Notes: a model not told the origin generated them from the sequence alone. A stretch of DNA of 64,000 nt from Alteromonas portus (GCF_005117025.1 NZ_SWCO01000011.1:140752-204751); one strand, 5' to 3'. Counted from the stretch's first letter, positions 20,371-30,056 are shown. Program-made: numbers and translations.

Positions 20371-20426
20371 AACGAAGTAATAAGGCATTATTGTTATTGT
20401 TGTTTCGTTGCCTAATCGAGACTCTC

Positions 20427-21674
20427 TTACGAACGGCTGCTTGTGAAGTCTGGGTATGCTTCCAGACCACATTCGCTCATGTCTACGCCGTCGAATTCTT
20501 CTTCTTCGCTCACACGTACACCCATAACCGCTTTAATCACTAGCCATACCACTAGGCTCACTACGAATACCCATACAAAGATAGTCGCTGCACCAATTAG
20601 CTGACCAGAGATGCTTGAACCATCGTTAGTGATAGGTACAAGGATAAGACCTAGAAGACCTACCACACCGTGAACTGAAATTGCGCCCACTGGATCGTCA
20701 ATCTTAAGCTTGTCTAGCGTAACAATGCTAAGCACTACTAAAATACCACCAAGGCCGCCGAACAGTGTAGCTTCTAGTGGTGTAGGTGTTGAAGGCTCTG
20801 CTGTAATAGCTACCAGACCTGCCAGCGCTCCGTTAAGAACCATAGTTAGGTCAGCTTTACCGAATAGAATGCGTGCTACGATAAGTGCAGCAATTGCACC
20901 ACCAGCAGCTGCAGCATTTGTGTTCATAAATACAATAGCTACTGAGTTTGCACTTTCAACAGTTGCAGTAGCCAGTACTGAACCGCCGTTGAAGCCAAAC
21001 CAACCCATCCAAAGGATGAATGTACCTAAAGTTGCAAGCGGTAAGTTTGCACCTGGAATCGCGTTTACTTTACCGTCAGCAGTGTATTTACCCTTACGAG
21101 CGCCAAGCACAAGAACACCAGCAAGAGCAGCAGCTGCACCAGCCATGTGAACAATACCTGAACCTGCAAAGTCAGAGAAACCAAGGTCGCCTAGCGTATA
21201 CATACCGAATACTGCTTCGCCGCCCCATGTCCAAGCACCTTCCATTGGATAGATGAAGCCCGTCATAACAACTGCAAACGCTAGGAATGCCCAAAGCTTC
21301 ATACGCTCAGCAACTGCACCAGATACAATAGACATTGCTGTTGCAACAAATACTACTTGGAAGAAGAAGTCAGCAGAAGGTGCATATGTTGCTGGTTCTT
21401 CAGCTACACCTGTTGCGCCATCAGCCATGATACCGCTTAGGAATGGACCCCAGTCGCCGCCACCGTACATAATGCCGTAACCGCAAATCATATACATAGT
21501 GCAAGCGATAGCGAATAGCGCCACGTTTTTAGTTAGAATTTCTGTGGTGTTTTTCGCTCGAACAAGACCAGCTTCAAGCATCGCAAAACCTGCAGCCATC
21601 CACATAACCAGTGCACCGCAGATTAGAAAATAAAAGGTATCTAGCGCATACCCAAGTTCAAAAGTGATTTCCAT
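20427..21674 (-). CDS. amtB: Ammonium transporter
   Basis: The 415-residue Amt/Rh protein has about eleven transmembrane helices with the N-terminus outside. The two pore histidines are recognisable in GIVHMAGAAAALAG and ISVHGVVGLLG. It conducts ammonium or ammonia across the inner membrane. The first helix starts near residue 9 without a long cleavable signal. It follows glnK by 32 nt on the same strand, so GlnK would plug this channel under nitrogen sufficiency. The name amtB is used for the glnK-linked gene; other Amt paralogues cannot be excluded elsewhere. Confidence 0.95.
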   Translation of the reverse strand: MEITFELGYALDTFYFLICGALVMWMAAGFAMLEAGLVRAKNTTEILTKNVALFAIACTMYMICGYGIMYGGGDWGPFLSGIMADGATGVAEEPATYAPSADFFFQVVFVATAMSIVSGAVAERMKLWAFLAFAVVMTGFIYPMEGAWTWGGEAVFGMYTLGDLGFSDFAGSGIVHMAGAAAALAGVLVLGARKGKYTADGKVNAIPGANLPLATLGTFILWMGWFGFNGGSVLATATVESANSVAIVFMNTNAAAAGGAIAALIVARILFGKADLTMVLNGALAGLVAITAEPSTPTPLEATLFGGLGGILVVLSIVTLDKLKIDDPVGAISVHGVVGLLGLILVPITNDGSSISGQLIGAATIFVWVFVVSLVVWLVIKAVMGVRVSEEEEFDGVDMSECGLEAYPDFTSSRS

Positions 21675-21706
21675 TATGGTTTTCTCCGCAAAAATATCGT
21701 TGTGGC

Positions 21707-22135
<429 letters not shown>

Positions 22136-22178
22136 TTATCTATATAAATCAAAAACATACACAAGAAACAGTTAGACA

Positions 22179-22208
22179 TGCACAAAAATAATGCACATTA
22201 ATGGTGCA
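22179..22208 (-). promoter_or_regulatory. Two overlapping NtrC-like enhancer sites
   Basis: Plus-strand TGCACATTAATGGTGCA (22192-22208) matches the NtrC palindrome TGCACCA-N3-TGGTGCA at 12 of 14 positions, and TGCACAAAAATAATGCA (22179-22195) at 11 of 14. They share TGCA and centre about 85 and 98 bp upstream of the expected sigma54 start. This is a normal NtrC enhancer position, so nitrogen limitation should induce glnK-amtB. Confidence 0.68.
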
Positions 22209-22260
22209 CGATTAAAAAAATGCCCAACAATGAAGCAGCCAGATGAAGTATTGAGGTGAG

Positions 22261-23142
22261 GTGTCTAAAAAGTACGATGAATTTAGGATGGAACTATTCG
22301 ATAGCACCCATGGTCTGTTGTTTACTATGACGACTATCACTTCTCCTTTCTTTGCGCCTGAACGCAGCATTGAACACCATGCCCTTGCAAAAAAAAGGGC
22401 GTGGCGGCCGCTGCTAATTTCGGGTAGTGCGCATGTTATTGGGGTAATAGTGGTAGTCATACTTTCTCAGTTGAGCATCAACGATAAAAAAGCGCGGGTG
22501 AATACTTTAGAGCGAACGCCCGAGATTAGCGCCAGACTGTATTACCCTCCAACTCCGCGCACCCCAGTTCAAGCCAAACCAGAAGACGCAAAAACAGTTG
22601 ATGTTGTCCCTGAAAGGCAAGACATTGAGTTGAAGCCTGATGTTACTCAAACTACTGAAGCACCTGAAAGTAAAAATAAAATTTCTGAAATTCCTGAAGC
22701 CAAGCCGCAGAAAGCGACTGAGCCAGAAATACAGCAACTACCCATAGAAAATAAGCCAACTATTACGCCACCAACACCCGCTCTTTCAAAAGATGCAAAT
22801 CGGCGTGCTGGCTCGTTGAACCTGTCGGTAAAAGACGGCACTGCTCTTTACTTTGAAAAGTACAATAGTGATAAAACAGACCAAGACGCGAAGCAAGCGG
22901 CGAGAGAGTTTCAAGAGCGAAAAAATAGTCCTGTGCTGAGCGGGCCAAGCACACAGCAAATACAAGATAATGACAATCGTCGCCCTTCTAAACGCGTAAA
23001 TTGTAGCAGTACGACTAATAAAACCTTGGCGATATTGAGTGGGATTGCAGGTGGTACCTTAAAATGCACCAAAATGGACGATCACCAACGTTTTATAGAC
23101 GCTAGAGTCAATAAACTCCCTAAAGACGAAGAGCGAAACTAG
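22261..23142 (+). CDS. TonB-like single-span periplasmic protein of unknown function
   Basis: I do not recognise this 293-residue protein. A short cytoplasmic part (about 1-54) leads to one membrane helix (about 55-76), then a proline/lysine/glutamate-rich extended linker (about 95-180) and a small C-terminal domain with two cysteines about 16 residues apart (VNCSSTTNKT and LKCTKMDD). The topology is like TonB or TolA, but no TonB C-terminal signature is seen and no ExbB/ExbD genes are near. The start is uncertain: GTG 22261, ATG 22288 and ATG 22327 are in frame and none has an ideal ribosome site. It is divergent from glnK, so the NtrC-like sites could also affect it. Confidence 0.72.
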   Translation: MSKKYDEFRMELFDSTHGLLFTMTTITSPFFAPERSIEHHALAKKRAWRPLLISGSAHVIGVIVVVILSQLSINDKKARVNTLERTPEISARLYYPPTPRTPVQAKPEDAKTVDVVPERQDIELKPDVTQTTEAPESKNKISEIPEAKPQKATEPEIQQLPIENKPTITPPTPALSKDANRRAGSLNLSVKDGTALYFEKYNSDKTDQDAKQAAREFQERKNSPVLSGPSTQQIQDNDNRRPSKRVNCSSTTNKTLAILSGIAGGTLKCTKMDDHQRFIDARVNKLPKDEERN

Positions 23143-23179
23143 CCGAGCCTTTTAACTATTTACCGTCACATCAGGATAG

Positions 23180-23899
23180 TTATTTTCTTTTGAAAAACTT
23201 AGGGGGTTGCCCGAAATACGCTTTAAACCGCCTACTAAATGCTGGAACATCGTCATATCCCGTCAGTTGAGCAATGCTCAACATTGGAGTATCCGTATTT
23301 CTTAACAGTGCTTTGGCCTTTTCCATTCTCACTTTCACAAGATAATCTCGTAAACTATGCCCGGTGGCCTCTTTAAAACGTATTTTGAATTGCGTTGTTC
23401 CCATGCAGGCTATCTGTGCTAACTCCACCTGAGTAAAGCCTCGAGAAAGATCTCGATGAATATGACTTAATACAGGAGTCATTCGCTTATCCATACCACA
23501 TCCCTTCAAGGATGTTTCTAGCAAGGTTAAAAATAGCGCCAATATTTCTTCATGGCCTTGGTCAGCAAATTGGCTAATTTGAATCTCTACAAACGATAAA
23601 AATGCTTGTAATGCTGACGTTACCTGAAATATCGGGTGCAACCTGTCATTTAAATTAACTGGCACGTACTCCAAGTCCGCCACAATAAATTTTGACAGTT
23701 CGTTAGCGCTAAAATAATGGACCTCATTCGGCGCTATGCATACCCCTTCGCCTACGCCTACTCGCCCGCTAAAATTATCGATTTCTATCAAAATATGTCC
23801 GTTGATAGGCAGCACTAACTGAAAGTAGTTGTGTTTATGGCGGCACGTTTGCTTCGTATAAGAGCGTACGGATAGCGATGGAATTGGGCTGTCAGTCAT
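23180..23899 (-). CDS. AraC-family transcriptional regulator
   Basis: The 239-residue protein has an N-terminal cupin-like domain (about 10-90, with HKHNYFQLVLPINGHI and GEGVCIAPNEVHYF) and a C-terminal AraC DNA-binding domain with two helix-turn-helix units (about 145-235); FKEATGHSLRDYLVKVRMEKA and IAQLTGYDDVPAFSRRFKAYFG are typical. It probably senses a small molecule in the cupin. A GGGAGC site precedes ATG 23899. The target may be its own gene or the divergent DUF808 gene; this cannot be decided here. Confidence 0.9.
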   Translation of the reverse strand: MTDSPIPSLSVRSYTKQTCRHKHNYFQLVLPINGHILIEIDNFSGRVGVGEGVCIAPNEVHYFSANELSKFIVADLEYVPVNLNDRLHPIFQVTSALQAFLSFVEIQISQFADQGHEEILALFLTLLETSLKGCGMDKRMTPVLSHIHRDLSRGFTQVELAQIACMGTTQFKIRFKEATGHSLRDYLVKVRMEKAKALLRNTDTPMLSIAQLTGYDDVPAFSRRFKAYFGQPPKFFKRK

Positions 23900-24287
23900 T
23901 TTATTGCTCCCAACAGTCCATATAAGGTAGTACTGAACTTTTGCTTAACTCACCGTTTATTTGCATCTATTTCCTTGCCGTTAACTCAGTACTCTCTGCC
24001 GTTAGATTAAGCACTTTTATTCATTTTGTCACAAATACGTGCAATATTTGATACGCCTAGGAAGGCGTCGAACACTACTTTTAAGGATAAGTAAAGGGTT
24101 GAAATAAAACAATTACTGAAAATAAATGAATGCCAACAGTCACCACATTTTTTCCACCGACGGCGCCATTAAAAACTGTGATTTATCGGCTTTATTCCTG
24201 ATTGTATATCACCCATGTTTTAAGTACGCTAAGCTGCTATTTACTGGCGATTACTCTAACTGTAATACATAACAAAGGATACTCGAC
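23900..24287. other. Intergenic region upstream of AraC regulator and DUF808 gene
   Basis: These 388 bp must contain the promoters of the two divergent genes. One short hairpin is visible, ACGCC and GGCGT around TAGGAA at 24053-24068. No coding frame or RNA gene is convincing. Confidence 0.45.
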
Positions 24288-25211
24288 GTGGCCGCAGCTA
24301 ACTTACTTGCCCTACTTGATGATATAGCAACGTTAATGGACGACATCGCAACCATGTCGAAAGTCGCGGCGCAAAAAACAGCGGGCGTTTTGGGTGACGA
24401 TTTGGCGGTAAACGCCGACCAGGTTCAAGGCGTTAAAGCAGACCGAGAGCTACCTGTTGTATGGGCAGTAGCAAAAGGCTCACTTATTAATAAAGCAATA
24501 TTGGTTCCTGCGGCGTTGGCCATCAGTGCTTTTGTTCCCTCACTTATAACCGTCCTTTTGGTACTAGGCGGGTTATATTTATGTTTTGAAGGTGCGGAAA
24601 AACTGCTGCACAAATACCTTCCCCACGAAGATGAAGAGAAAACACGAGAAGCCAGAATAGAAGCGCTTACCCATGAAGATGTGGATATGGTAGCGTTTGA
24701 GAAAGATAAAATTAAAGGCGCTATACGCACCGACTTCATACTGTCTGCTGAAATCATTGTTATTGCATTAGGGACTGTGACCGATGCAACACTTACTACG
24801 CAAATTGGTGTGCTAGTAGCATTAAGCTTAGCCATTACCCTTGGCGTTTATGGGCTGGTAGCGGCACTAGTTAAAATGGACGATGTCGGGCTTTACATGC
24901 TTCGCAAGTCGTTAACAGGTTCAATGAACACCCTTCAACGATTTGTTGGCAGAGCGCTATTGGTCGCCGCCCCCGCACTAATGAAAACCCTTGCGGTTGT
25001 AGGCACTGTTGCTATGTTTTTAGTCGGTGGTGGCATCCTCACACACAGCATTGGCTTTTTGCACGTTATTACCGACTGGTTTACCGCACTTATCCCAGAC
25101 GTATCGCTGGTTATGTCTATACTTGCTGATGGTGTTGTTGGTATTGCTGCTGGTGTGATCATTGCGCTAGTAGTGACAATGGTTTCACAATTTAGAAGTA
25201 AAGCGTCCTAG
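24288..25211 (+). CDS. DUF808 (YedI-like) inner-membrane protein
   Basis: The 307-residue protein starts at GTG 24288 with AAAGGA about 8-9 nt upstream. The N-terminal NLLALLDDIATLMDDIATMSKVAAQKTAGVLGDDLAVNA region (residues 5-43) is characteristic of the DUF808/YedI family. About seven hydrophobic segments follow, with a charged cytoplasmic loop near 110-140. The family is widespread in proteobacteria and its function is not established. It is divergent from an AraC regulator and followed by a long AT-rich gap. Confidence 0.88.
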   Translation: MAAANLLALLDDIATLMDDIATMSKVAAQKTAGVLGDDLAVNADQVQGVKADRELPVVWAVAKGSLINKAILVPAALAISAFVPSLITVLLVLGGLYLCFEGAEKLLHKYLPHEDEEKTREARIEALTHEDVDMVAFEKDKIKGAIRTDFILSAEIIVIALGTVTDATLTTQIGVLVALSLAITLGVYGLVAALVKMDDVGLYMLRKSLTGSMNTLQRFVGRALLVAAPALMKTLAVVGTVAMFLVGGGILTHSIGFLHVITDWFTALIPDVSLVMSILADGVVGIAAGVIIALVVTMVSQFRSKAS

Positions 25212-25457
25212 ACCTATTCACTCTTTTACACATTGGCGGCGCTGCTCTTTTTTATAGACCTGCGCCCCTATTTTCGACCTTTCTCATGGTAACCAGTGTC
25301 GCTGCGCGAATGTCAAAAACGTTTCGTTAGTCATTTTGACCACCTCTACATTAAATTCGCTAAATTTTAGTATCTCTTTAATTCTTCAATTCCACCTTTA
25401 TTTTTTATAAAAAGTTAAAATTCATTAAATTCATATACTTACATTATTTTAACGAGT

Positions 25458-25473
25458 TGGCACATCCCTCGCT
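25458..25473 (+). promoter_or_regulatory. Near-consensus sigma54 promoter
   Basis: TGGCACATCCCTCGCT matches eleven of twelve defined positions of TGGCACR-N4-TTGCW, with both the GG at -24 and GC at -12. It lies about 110 bp before the start of the small secreted protein, in an AT-rich gap of 372 bp (25212-25583) that otherwise shows no gene. I could not identify an activator site. Confidence 0.6.
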
Positions 25474-25583
25474 ATAAACTAATTGTTAATTGATAACGAC
25501 TTATTATCGAAACCTTTAGCAACATAATAGCTGCCACGCAGTATGTTCAAGTGCAGTGTCTAACTTAATTTTTGGAGATTACT

Positions 25584-25868
25584 ATGTTTATCGGTCGCAA
25601 AACTTTCACTGCACTAACTTTAGCAACTAGCGTATTGGGCGCATCAGCGTTCGCTGACGACACTCAGAACAATATTGTTTCGCATACAGATTTTATCGTT
25701 GAAAGCGCCATGCACGACGTAAAGCAGAACTTGGATCTAGGCGTGACTTATGACGTGTTAACTGCAAGTCATACGTTTGAGCCAGAAGTAGAAGAAGCAA
25801 ATGCATTGGTTGCTGACATCACTATTACGCCGATTGAGCCTATCAACTCAGACGATAACGACGCATAA
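25584..25868 (+). CDS. Small secreted acidic protein of unknown function
   Basis: I do not recognise this protein. From ATG 25584, which has GGAG seven bases upstream, it is 94 residues. The first 22 form a clean signal peptide ending ASAFA before DDTQNN. The mature part of about 72 residues is acidic, has no cysteine, and ends in a run of Asp/Asn. It should be periplasmic or exported. The following 36-residue membrane protein starts 11 nt later with its ribosome site overlapping this stop codon, so they form a unit. A sigma54-like promoter lies upstream and a long hairpin terminator downstream. Confidence 0.75.
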   Translation: MFIGRKTFTALTLATSVLGASAFADDTQNNIVSHTDFIVESAMHDVKQNLDLGVTYDVLTASHTFEPEVEEANALVADITITPIEPINSDDNDA

Positions 25869-25879
25869 GGAGAATGCAC

Positions 25880-25990
25880 ATGTTAACCGCCGCAACCCTA
25901 TTTATGGTGGTACTCGGTCCGGTTATTGCGTTTGTAGTCAGTGCGCTGGTGTTTTCAACAGCGCGCCTATTCCTTCAGAAAGGTCACTGA
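25880..25990 (+). CDS. 36-residue single-span membrane peptide
   Basis: This short gene has an excellent ribosome site, AAGGAG at 25867-25872, seven bases before ATG 25880, overlapping the stop of the preceding gene. The product is 36 residues with one strongly hydrophobic helix (about residues 7-27) and a short basic tail (ARLFLQKGH). It is small enough to be missed by automated gene callers. The clean coupling to the secreted protein upstream is the main support that it is expressed; function is unknown. Small single-span proteins often regulate larger membrane complexes, but no partner is evident. Confidence 0.68.
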   Translation: MLTAATLFMVVLGPVIAFVVSALVFSTARLFLQKGH

Positions 25991-26059
25991 AAACGCAATA
26001 AAAACAAATAGGAACCTAACCGACTACCGCTAAAAAATTTGCCTTCCCTGGGCCTTTTA

Positions 26060-26137
26060 CTCCAGAGGGAGATAGAAAGCACTGACAGTATCCCAGCCAA
26101 GTGATTGTGTTTTCTATCTTCTTCCTGGAGTTTTTTT
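26060..26137 (+). terminator. Long-stem terminator after small-protein operon
   Basis: A 19-nt arm at 26060-26078 (starting CTCCAG, ending ATAGAAA) pairs with a 20-nt arm at 26111-26130 (starting TTTCTATC, ending CTGGAG), with a 32-nt loop and a few internal mismatches. Seven T follow at 26131-26137. The stem and U-tract fit termination of the plus-strand operon, although the loop is unusually large. The U-tract overlaps the mrcB stop codon (26136-26138). Confidence 0.7.
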
Positions 26138-28487
26138 ATCCGAATATGCGTTCCCACCAGCTTTTTTCATCTTTATCGCTGTCTTTGTCTACAGGACGGC
26201 CTGAACAATCTTGTTGAGGTGGAGGAAGCACATCCAAAATAGCCGGTACGCTTAAACTTCCTGCACACCCTGCAACCACAACAGCGCCAGTCTTGGCGTC
26301 AAAGTGTGCAATGCCTAAGCCTTTGGGGAAACGTCTTGATAATGATTTAGGTGACTGAGATTTCATATAGTTTATAAAGACAGGCAAGGCACCACCTGCA
26401 CCGGTTAAGTTAACCGGTTGGTTATCGTCATTGCCTACCCAAACCGTAACCACATTGTTTCTATCGAAACCACTAAACCAGCTATCGCGGTAATCGTCTG
26501 TGGTGCCCGTTTTGCCAGCCATATTCACATTGCCAAAATTCCAGCCAATGCGCTTCGCTGTGCCTTCTGTGGTTACCTTGTACAACGCATAGTTGAGTAG
26601 ATAGGTCGCCGCCTCATCGGTGCGCTGTGCAAAAAACTCCGCCTTCTTCCAAAGCAGCGCATTATCTGCTGTTACTACAGAAGTCACCGTATGAAGAGGG
26701 ATATAACGCCCATCATTTGATAGGGTCTGATACATTTGATTGGTACTAAATGGTGTCAATTCAAAAGCACCAAGGGTCAACGACGGTACTTTGTCGACCG
26801 GCGTGGTTACTCCTAATCGTTCTATCGTATCGGCTAACGCATCAAGCCCTATCTGCATGCCTAAATTAACGGTTGGTATATTTAAAGACTCGACAAGTCC
26901 TTGAAGTAACGGTACCTGCCCTCTGAACTCTTTATCGTAGTTTTGCGGGGACCAGGTTTTTCCATTTCGACTTTCAAGGGTAATGGGCTCGTCTTTAAGC
27001 GGCGTTGCCAAGTTAAACTGTGTTGGATCTTCTAATGCAGTTAAGTAAACCGCAGGTTTAATCAGCGAGCCAATTGGACGTTTTGCGTCTAGCGCTCGAT
27101 TGAAGCCTTTAAACGCAAAGTTCTTTCCGCCTACAATAGCGCGTACTTCACCACTTGCGCTGTCAGTCACTACCATTGCGCCCTGTAAGGGTACCTGCCT
27201 GTCTTTTTGCAAGCCGTCTAATGTGCCTGACAATGCACTTTCAGCGCGGCGCTGAGCTACGATATCAAGTGTTGTAAACACTTTTACACCCGAGTCTCTT
27301 AAGCTTGGCTCTGCCAGAATTTCATTGAGTTCTCTACGCACCTGCTCCATAAACGCAGGGTGTTTACCGCTTGCTAAGCTCGCACCACTGGCAAGCCCTA
27401 GCGGCATATTCACAAAGCGTTCGTAGTCTTGACGACTAATTTCATTTTCATCAAACAGCATGCGCAGCACTAGATCACGACGCTCTTTCGTGCGCTCGGC
27501 ATATTTGCGAGGATTGTAATAGGATGGCCCCTTGATTATAGCAACCAACGTGGCTATCTCTGGTGTACTTAACTCGTTAGCTGGTCGGTCAAAATAGAAG
27601 TAGCTGGCAAGGCCAAAACCATGTACGGCCATATCACCATTTTGCCCTAAGAACACTTCGTTTAAGTACGCTTCAATAATTTCTGATTTGCTATAACGGG
27701 CATCAATGATCACCGCCATAATGGCTTCTTTGGCCTTTCTCACAATAGAACGCTCACGGGTTAAAAACATGTTTTTAACCAGCTGCTGCGTTAGCGTGCT
27801 GCCACCTTGAACCGTTCTACCGGCTGCAATATTTGCCATTAGGGCTCTCAAAATTGAAAGCGGCGCAACGCCATGGTGATTATAAAAATTGCGGTCTTCC
27901 ACCAGCGTTAGCGCTTTAGGCAACATTTCAGGAATAGTGTCTAACGTTACCAGCATGCGGTCTTCTTGCGAACCGCTTGTCATACGCGTTACTAACCAAG
28001 GTTCAAGCCTAACCGAGCCAAAGGGTCGACTCTGAGTCTTGTCGTAAATTTCACCAATGCGCGCTCCTTCCCACGTTATCACCAAGTGGCGCAACGGCTC
28101 TGCACCTTCAGGAAACTGAAACGCCCGGCGCTGAACTGTCAGCACTTTATTTTGATAGCTGTACTCACCGCTACTGTCAGCAAAAGTCACCTTTCGATAG
28201 CCCAGCAAATTAAGTTCATCAATGACTTCTTGGGGCGTTATCTCTTCACCCTTGCTGACTTCCAACGGACGAGCGAAGATCTGTGCAGGCACTTCCCATT
28301 TATTCCCAGAAAACGCATGTTTAATTTGGGCGTCAAGGTAGAAGGCATACGCCCCAAGCACAACCAAACCAATAAGCGCGACTCGCCAAAACAGTTTGAA
28401 AAACCACGAACGCTTGGCCGAGCTTTTACCATTGCTAGATGCTTTACTTTTTGAAGATGGATTGTCTTTTGTCTGTCTTTTTGCCAC
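26136..28487 (-). CDS. mrcB: Penicillin-binding protein 1B
   Basis: The 783-residue class A PBP polymerises and cross-links peptidoglycan. A basic cytoplasmic tail is followed by one helix (about 31-50), a UB2H domain (about 60-150), a GT51 glycosyltransferase domain with Glu197 (VEDRNFYNHHG) and QGGSTLTQQLVKNMF, and a transpeptidase domain with SxxK at Ser474-Lys477 (GSLIKP), SLN, and KTGTTDDYRDSWFSG. UB2H identifies PBP1B, the partner of LpoB, rather than PBP1A. Translation starts at GTG 28487; the nearby ATG is out of frame. Ending in a glycine-poor charged tail is normal. Confidence 0.96.
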   Translation of the reverse strand: MAKRQTKDNPSSKSKASSNGKSSAKRSWFFKLFWRVALIGLVVLGAYAFYLDAQIKHAFSGNKWEVPAQIFARPLEVSKGEEITPQEVIDELNLLGYRKVTFADSSGEYSYQNKVLTVQRRAFQFPEGAEPLRHLVITWEGARIGEIYDKTQSRPFGSVRLEPWLVTRMTSGSQEDRMLVTLDTIPEMLPKALTLVEDRNFYNHHGVAPLSILRALMANIAAGRTVQGGSTLTQQLVKNMFLTRERSIVRKAKEAIMAVIIDARYSKSEIIEAYLNEVFLGQNGDMAVHGFGLASYFYFDRPANELSTPEIATLVAIIKGPSYYNPRKYAERTKERRDLVLRMLFDENEISRQDYERFVNMPLGLASGASLASGKHPAFMEQVRRELNEILAEPSLRDSGVKVFTTLDIVAQRRAESALSGTLDGLQKDRQVPLQGAMVVTDSASGEVRAIVGGKNFAFKGFNRALDAKRPIGSLIKPAVYLTALEDPTQFNLATPLKDEPITLESRNGKTWSPQNYDKEFRGQVPLLQGLVESLNIPTVNLGMQIGLDALADTIERLGVTTPVDKVPSLTLGAFELTPFSTNQMYQTLSNDGRYIPLHTVTSVVTADNALLWKKAEFFAQRTDEAATYLLNYALYKVTTEGTAKRIGWNFGNVNMAGKTGTTDDYRDSWFSGFDRNNVVTVWVGNDDNQPVNLTGAGGALPVFINYMKSQSPKSLSRRFPKGLGIAHFDAKTGAVVVAGCAGSLSVPAILDVLPPPQQDCSGRPVDKDSDKDEKSWWERIFG

Positions 28488-28755
28488 GTGAAAACGCCAT
28501 GAAGATCATTGAGGATGACATCGCACATATTGCGATATGAATTTAACGAACGCCTGTTAAAACGTTAGTTTCAATACTGTTTACATTACCATTCAGGCAG
28601 CCTCTCAACAACTGTTTCCAAATATGCACACTTGGTGTTTCTTTAATGCTAAAACGTCGTATGTTGCTTATATGTTGAAGGACGAAAATGAATTTTACTC
28701 GCGTTTCACGGTCACAATGCGATAGCATGCTGGCAAGTAACACAGGAACCGTACT

Positions 28756-30042
28756 ATGCGCTTAGCTTCATTTAAGTCTTCTTTTTTCTCAACTCGTTCG
28801 CCTAAAGGGGCTAAGTCTTACGCCTCATTTCTTCGACCGTCACTTCGCGCCTCTATTGCGCTGCTTCTAGCGGGTGCGACAATGAGTTCAGCGCTAGCCA
28901 ATGAACAATTCGCTAGCTGCACCGCAGCACTTGCCGATAAAGCCAAGCAAGAAGGGGTTAGCCAGCAAACTATCGATAATGTATTTCCTCGCCTTGTCCA
29001 CCAAGACCGTGTGATAGAGCTAGACCGAAGCCAACCTGAGTTTGTACAAACCTTTCCAGGGTACTTCAGCAAGCGCGTTACCGACTGGCGCACCGAAAAA
29101 GGCAAAGAGATGTATGCAAAGCACGACAAGCTTTTGCATAAGCTAAGCGAAAAATACGGCGTGCCTCCTCATTACCTGCTTGCTTTCTGGGGGCTAGAAA
29201 CAAACTTTGGTTCTTATAAAGGCAAAATGCCGGTACTCGATTCGCTTGCCACTTTGGCTTGTGATAAACGAAGAAGTACCTACTTCACACAAGAGTTTCT
29301 TGTTGCTGTGAAGCTGATGGAACGAGAGAAGCTGCAAAAAGAGGACATGATTGGCTCGTGGGCCGGTGCAATGGGTCACACCCAATTTATGCCCTCGGCC
29401 TATACCCACTACGCTATTGATGGCGATGGCGATGGGCAAATCAACTTGTGGGCGAGTGAAGAAGATGCGTTATCTTCTGCGGCTAATTTCTTGGCTAGTC
29501 TAGGTTGGGAACGAGCTTTCCGCTGGGGTCGTGAAGTGCAATTGCCCGAAAACTTTGATTATCAAGAGTCAGGCTATAAAAATAGAAAATCCCTAAGCGA
29601 ATGGAATGCCCAAGGCGTGAAAAAAGCTGACGGCTCTGAGTTGGGCGATGACGACACTACGGCCTACGTTATTGTGCCTGCAGGTCACAATGGCCCCGCC
29701 TTTATCGCCTACAAAAACTTCCGCGTTATTATGCGCTGGAACAACTCTGAATTTTATGCCATTGCCGTTGGTGTATTGGCCGACCGCATTGCTGGCGCGT
29801 CTGGTATTAAAGCCACCTTGCCCGACCTGCCTGCGTACAGTCGCAAAGATATTATTGCCCTTCAAAGCAAGCTGAATGATTTAGGCTTTGATGTGGGTAA
29901 GCCTGACGGCATTATTGGCCCAGCCACGCGAGAAGGCATTCGCAACTACCAAATTAGCAATAATATGATTGCAGATGGGTTTCCGGGTCTTGAGGTGATG
30001 GCTGCACTTAATATTGACCTGGCAAGCAAAGCTAACTCTTAA
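28756..30042 (+). CDS. Lytic murein transglycosylase, MltB-like, with PG-binding domain
   Basis: The 428-residue precursor has a long N-terminal signal region (about 1-48, ending SALA). The SLT/MltB-type catalytic domain (about 50-345) carries the catalytic glutamate in FWGLETNFGSYKG, and GAMGHTQFMPSAY and DGDGDGQINLW match the soluble MltB-like family that cleaves glycan strands with 1,6-anhydro ends. A PG_binding_1 domain (about 365-420, LQSKLNDLGFDVGKPDGIIG) closes the protein. No lipobox is seen, so it is periplasmic rather than lipid-anchored. An AGGAAC ribosome site precedes ATG 28756. It is divergent from mrcB, which fits shared cell-wall work. Confidence 0.93.
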   Translation: MRLASFKSSFFSTRSPKGAKSYASFLRPSLRASIALLLAGATMSSALANEQFASCTAALADKAKQEGVSQQTIDNVFPRLVHQDRVIELDRSQPEFVQTFPGYFSKRVTDWRTEKGKEMYAKHDKLLHKLSEKYGVPPHYLLAFWGLETNFGSYKGKMPVLDSLATLACDKRRSTYFTQEFLVAVKLMEREKLQKEDMIGSWAGAMGHTQFMPSAYTHYAIDGDGDGQINLWASEEDALSSAANFLASLGWERAFRWGREVQLPENFDYQESGYKNRKSLSEWNAQGVKKADGSELGDDDTTAYVIVPAGHNGPAFIAYKNFRVIMRWNNSEFYAIAVGVLADRIAGASGIKATLPDLPAYSRKDIIALQSKLNDLGFDVGKPDGIIGPATREGIRNYQISNNMIADGFPGLEVMAALNIDLASKANS

Positions 30043-30056
30043 TCTTGATTAAAACA

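Noticed and set aside
20710..21150. 146-codon frame opposite amtB
   Set aside because: Ala/Thr/Pro-rich antisense of a strongly biased membrane-protein gene; no ribosome site.
23361..23480. Possible truncated AraC gene
   Set aside because: Both helix-turn-helix units and the cupin are complete, so the gene is intact.
28543..28743. 66-codon frame between mrcB and the transglycosylase
   Set aside because: No ribosome site and no recognisable domain; the gap holds divergent promoters.
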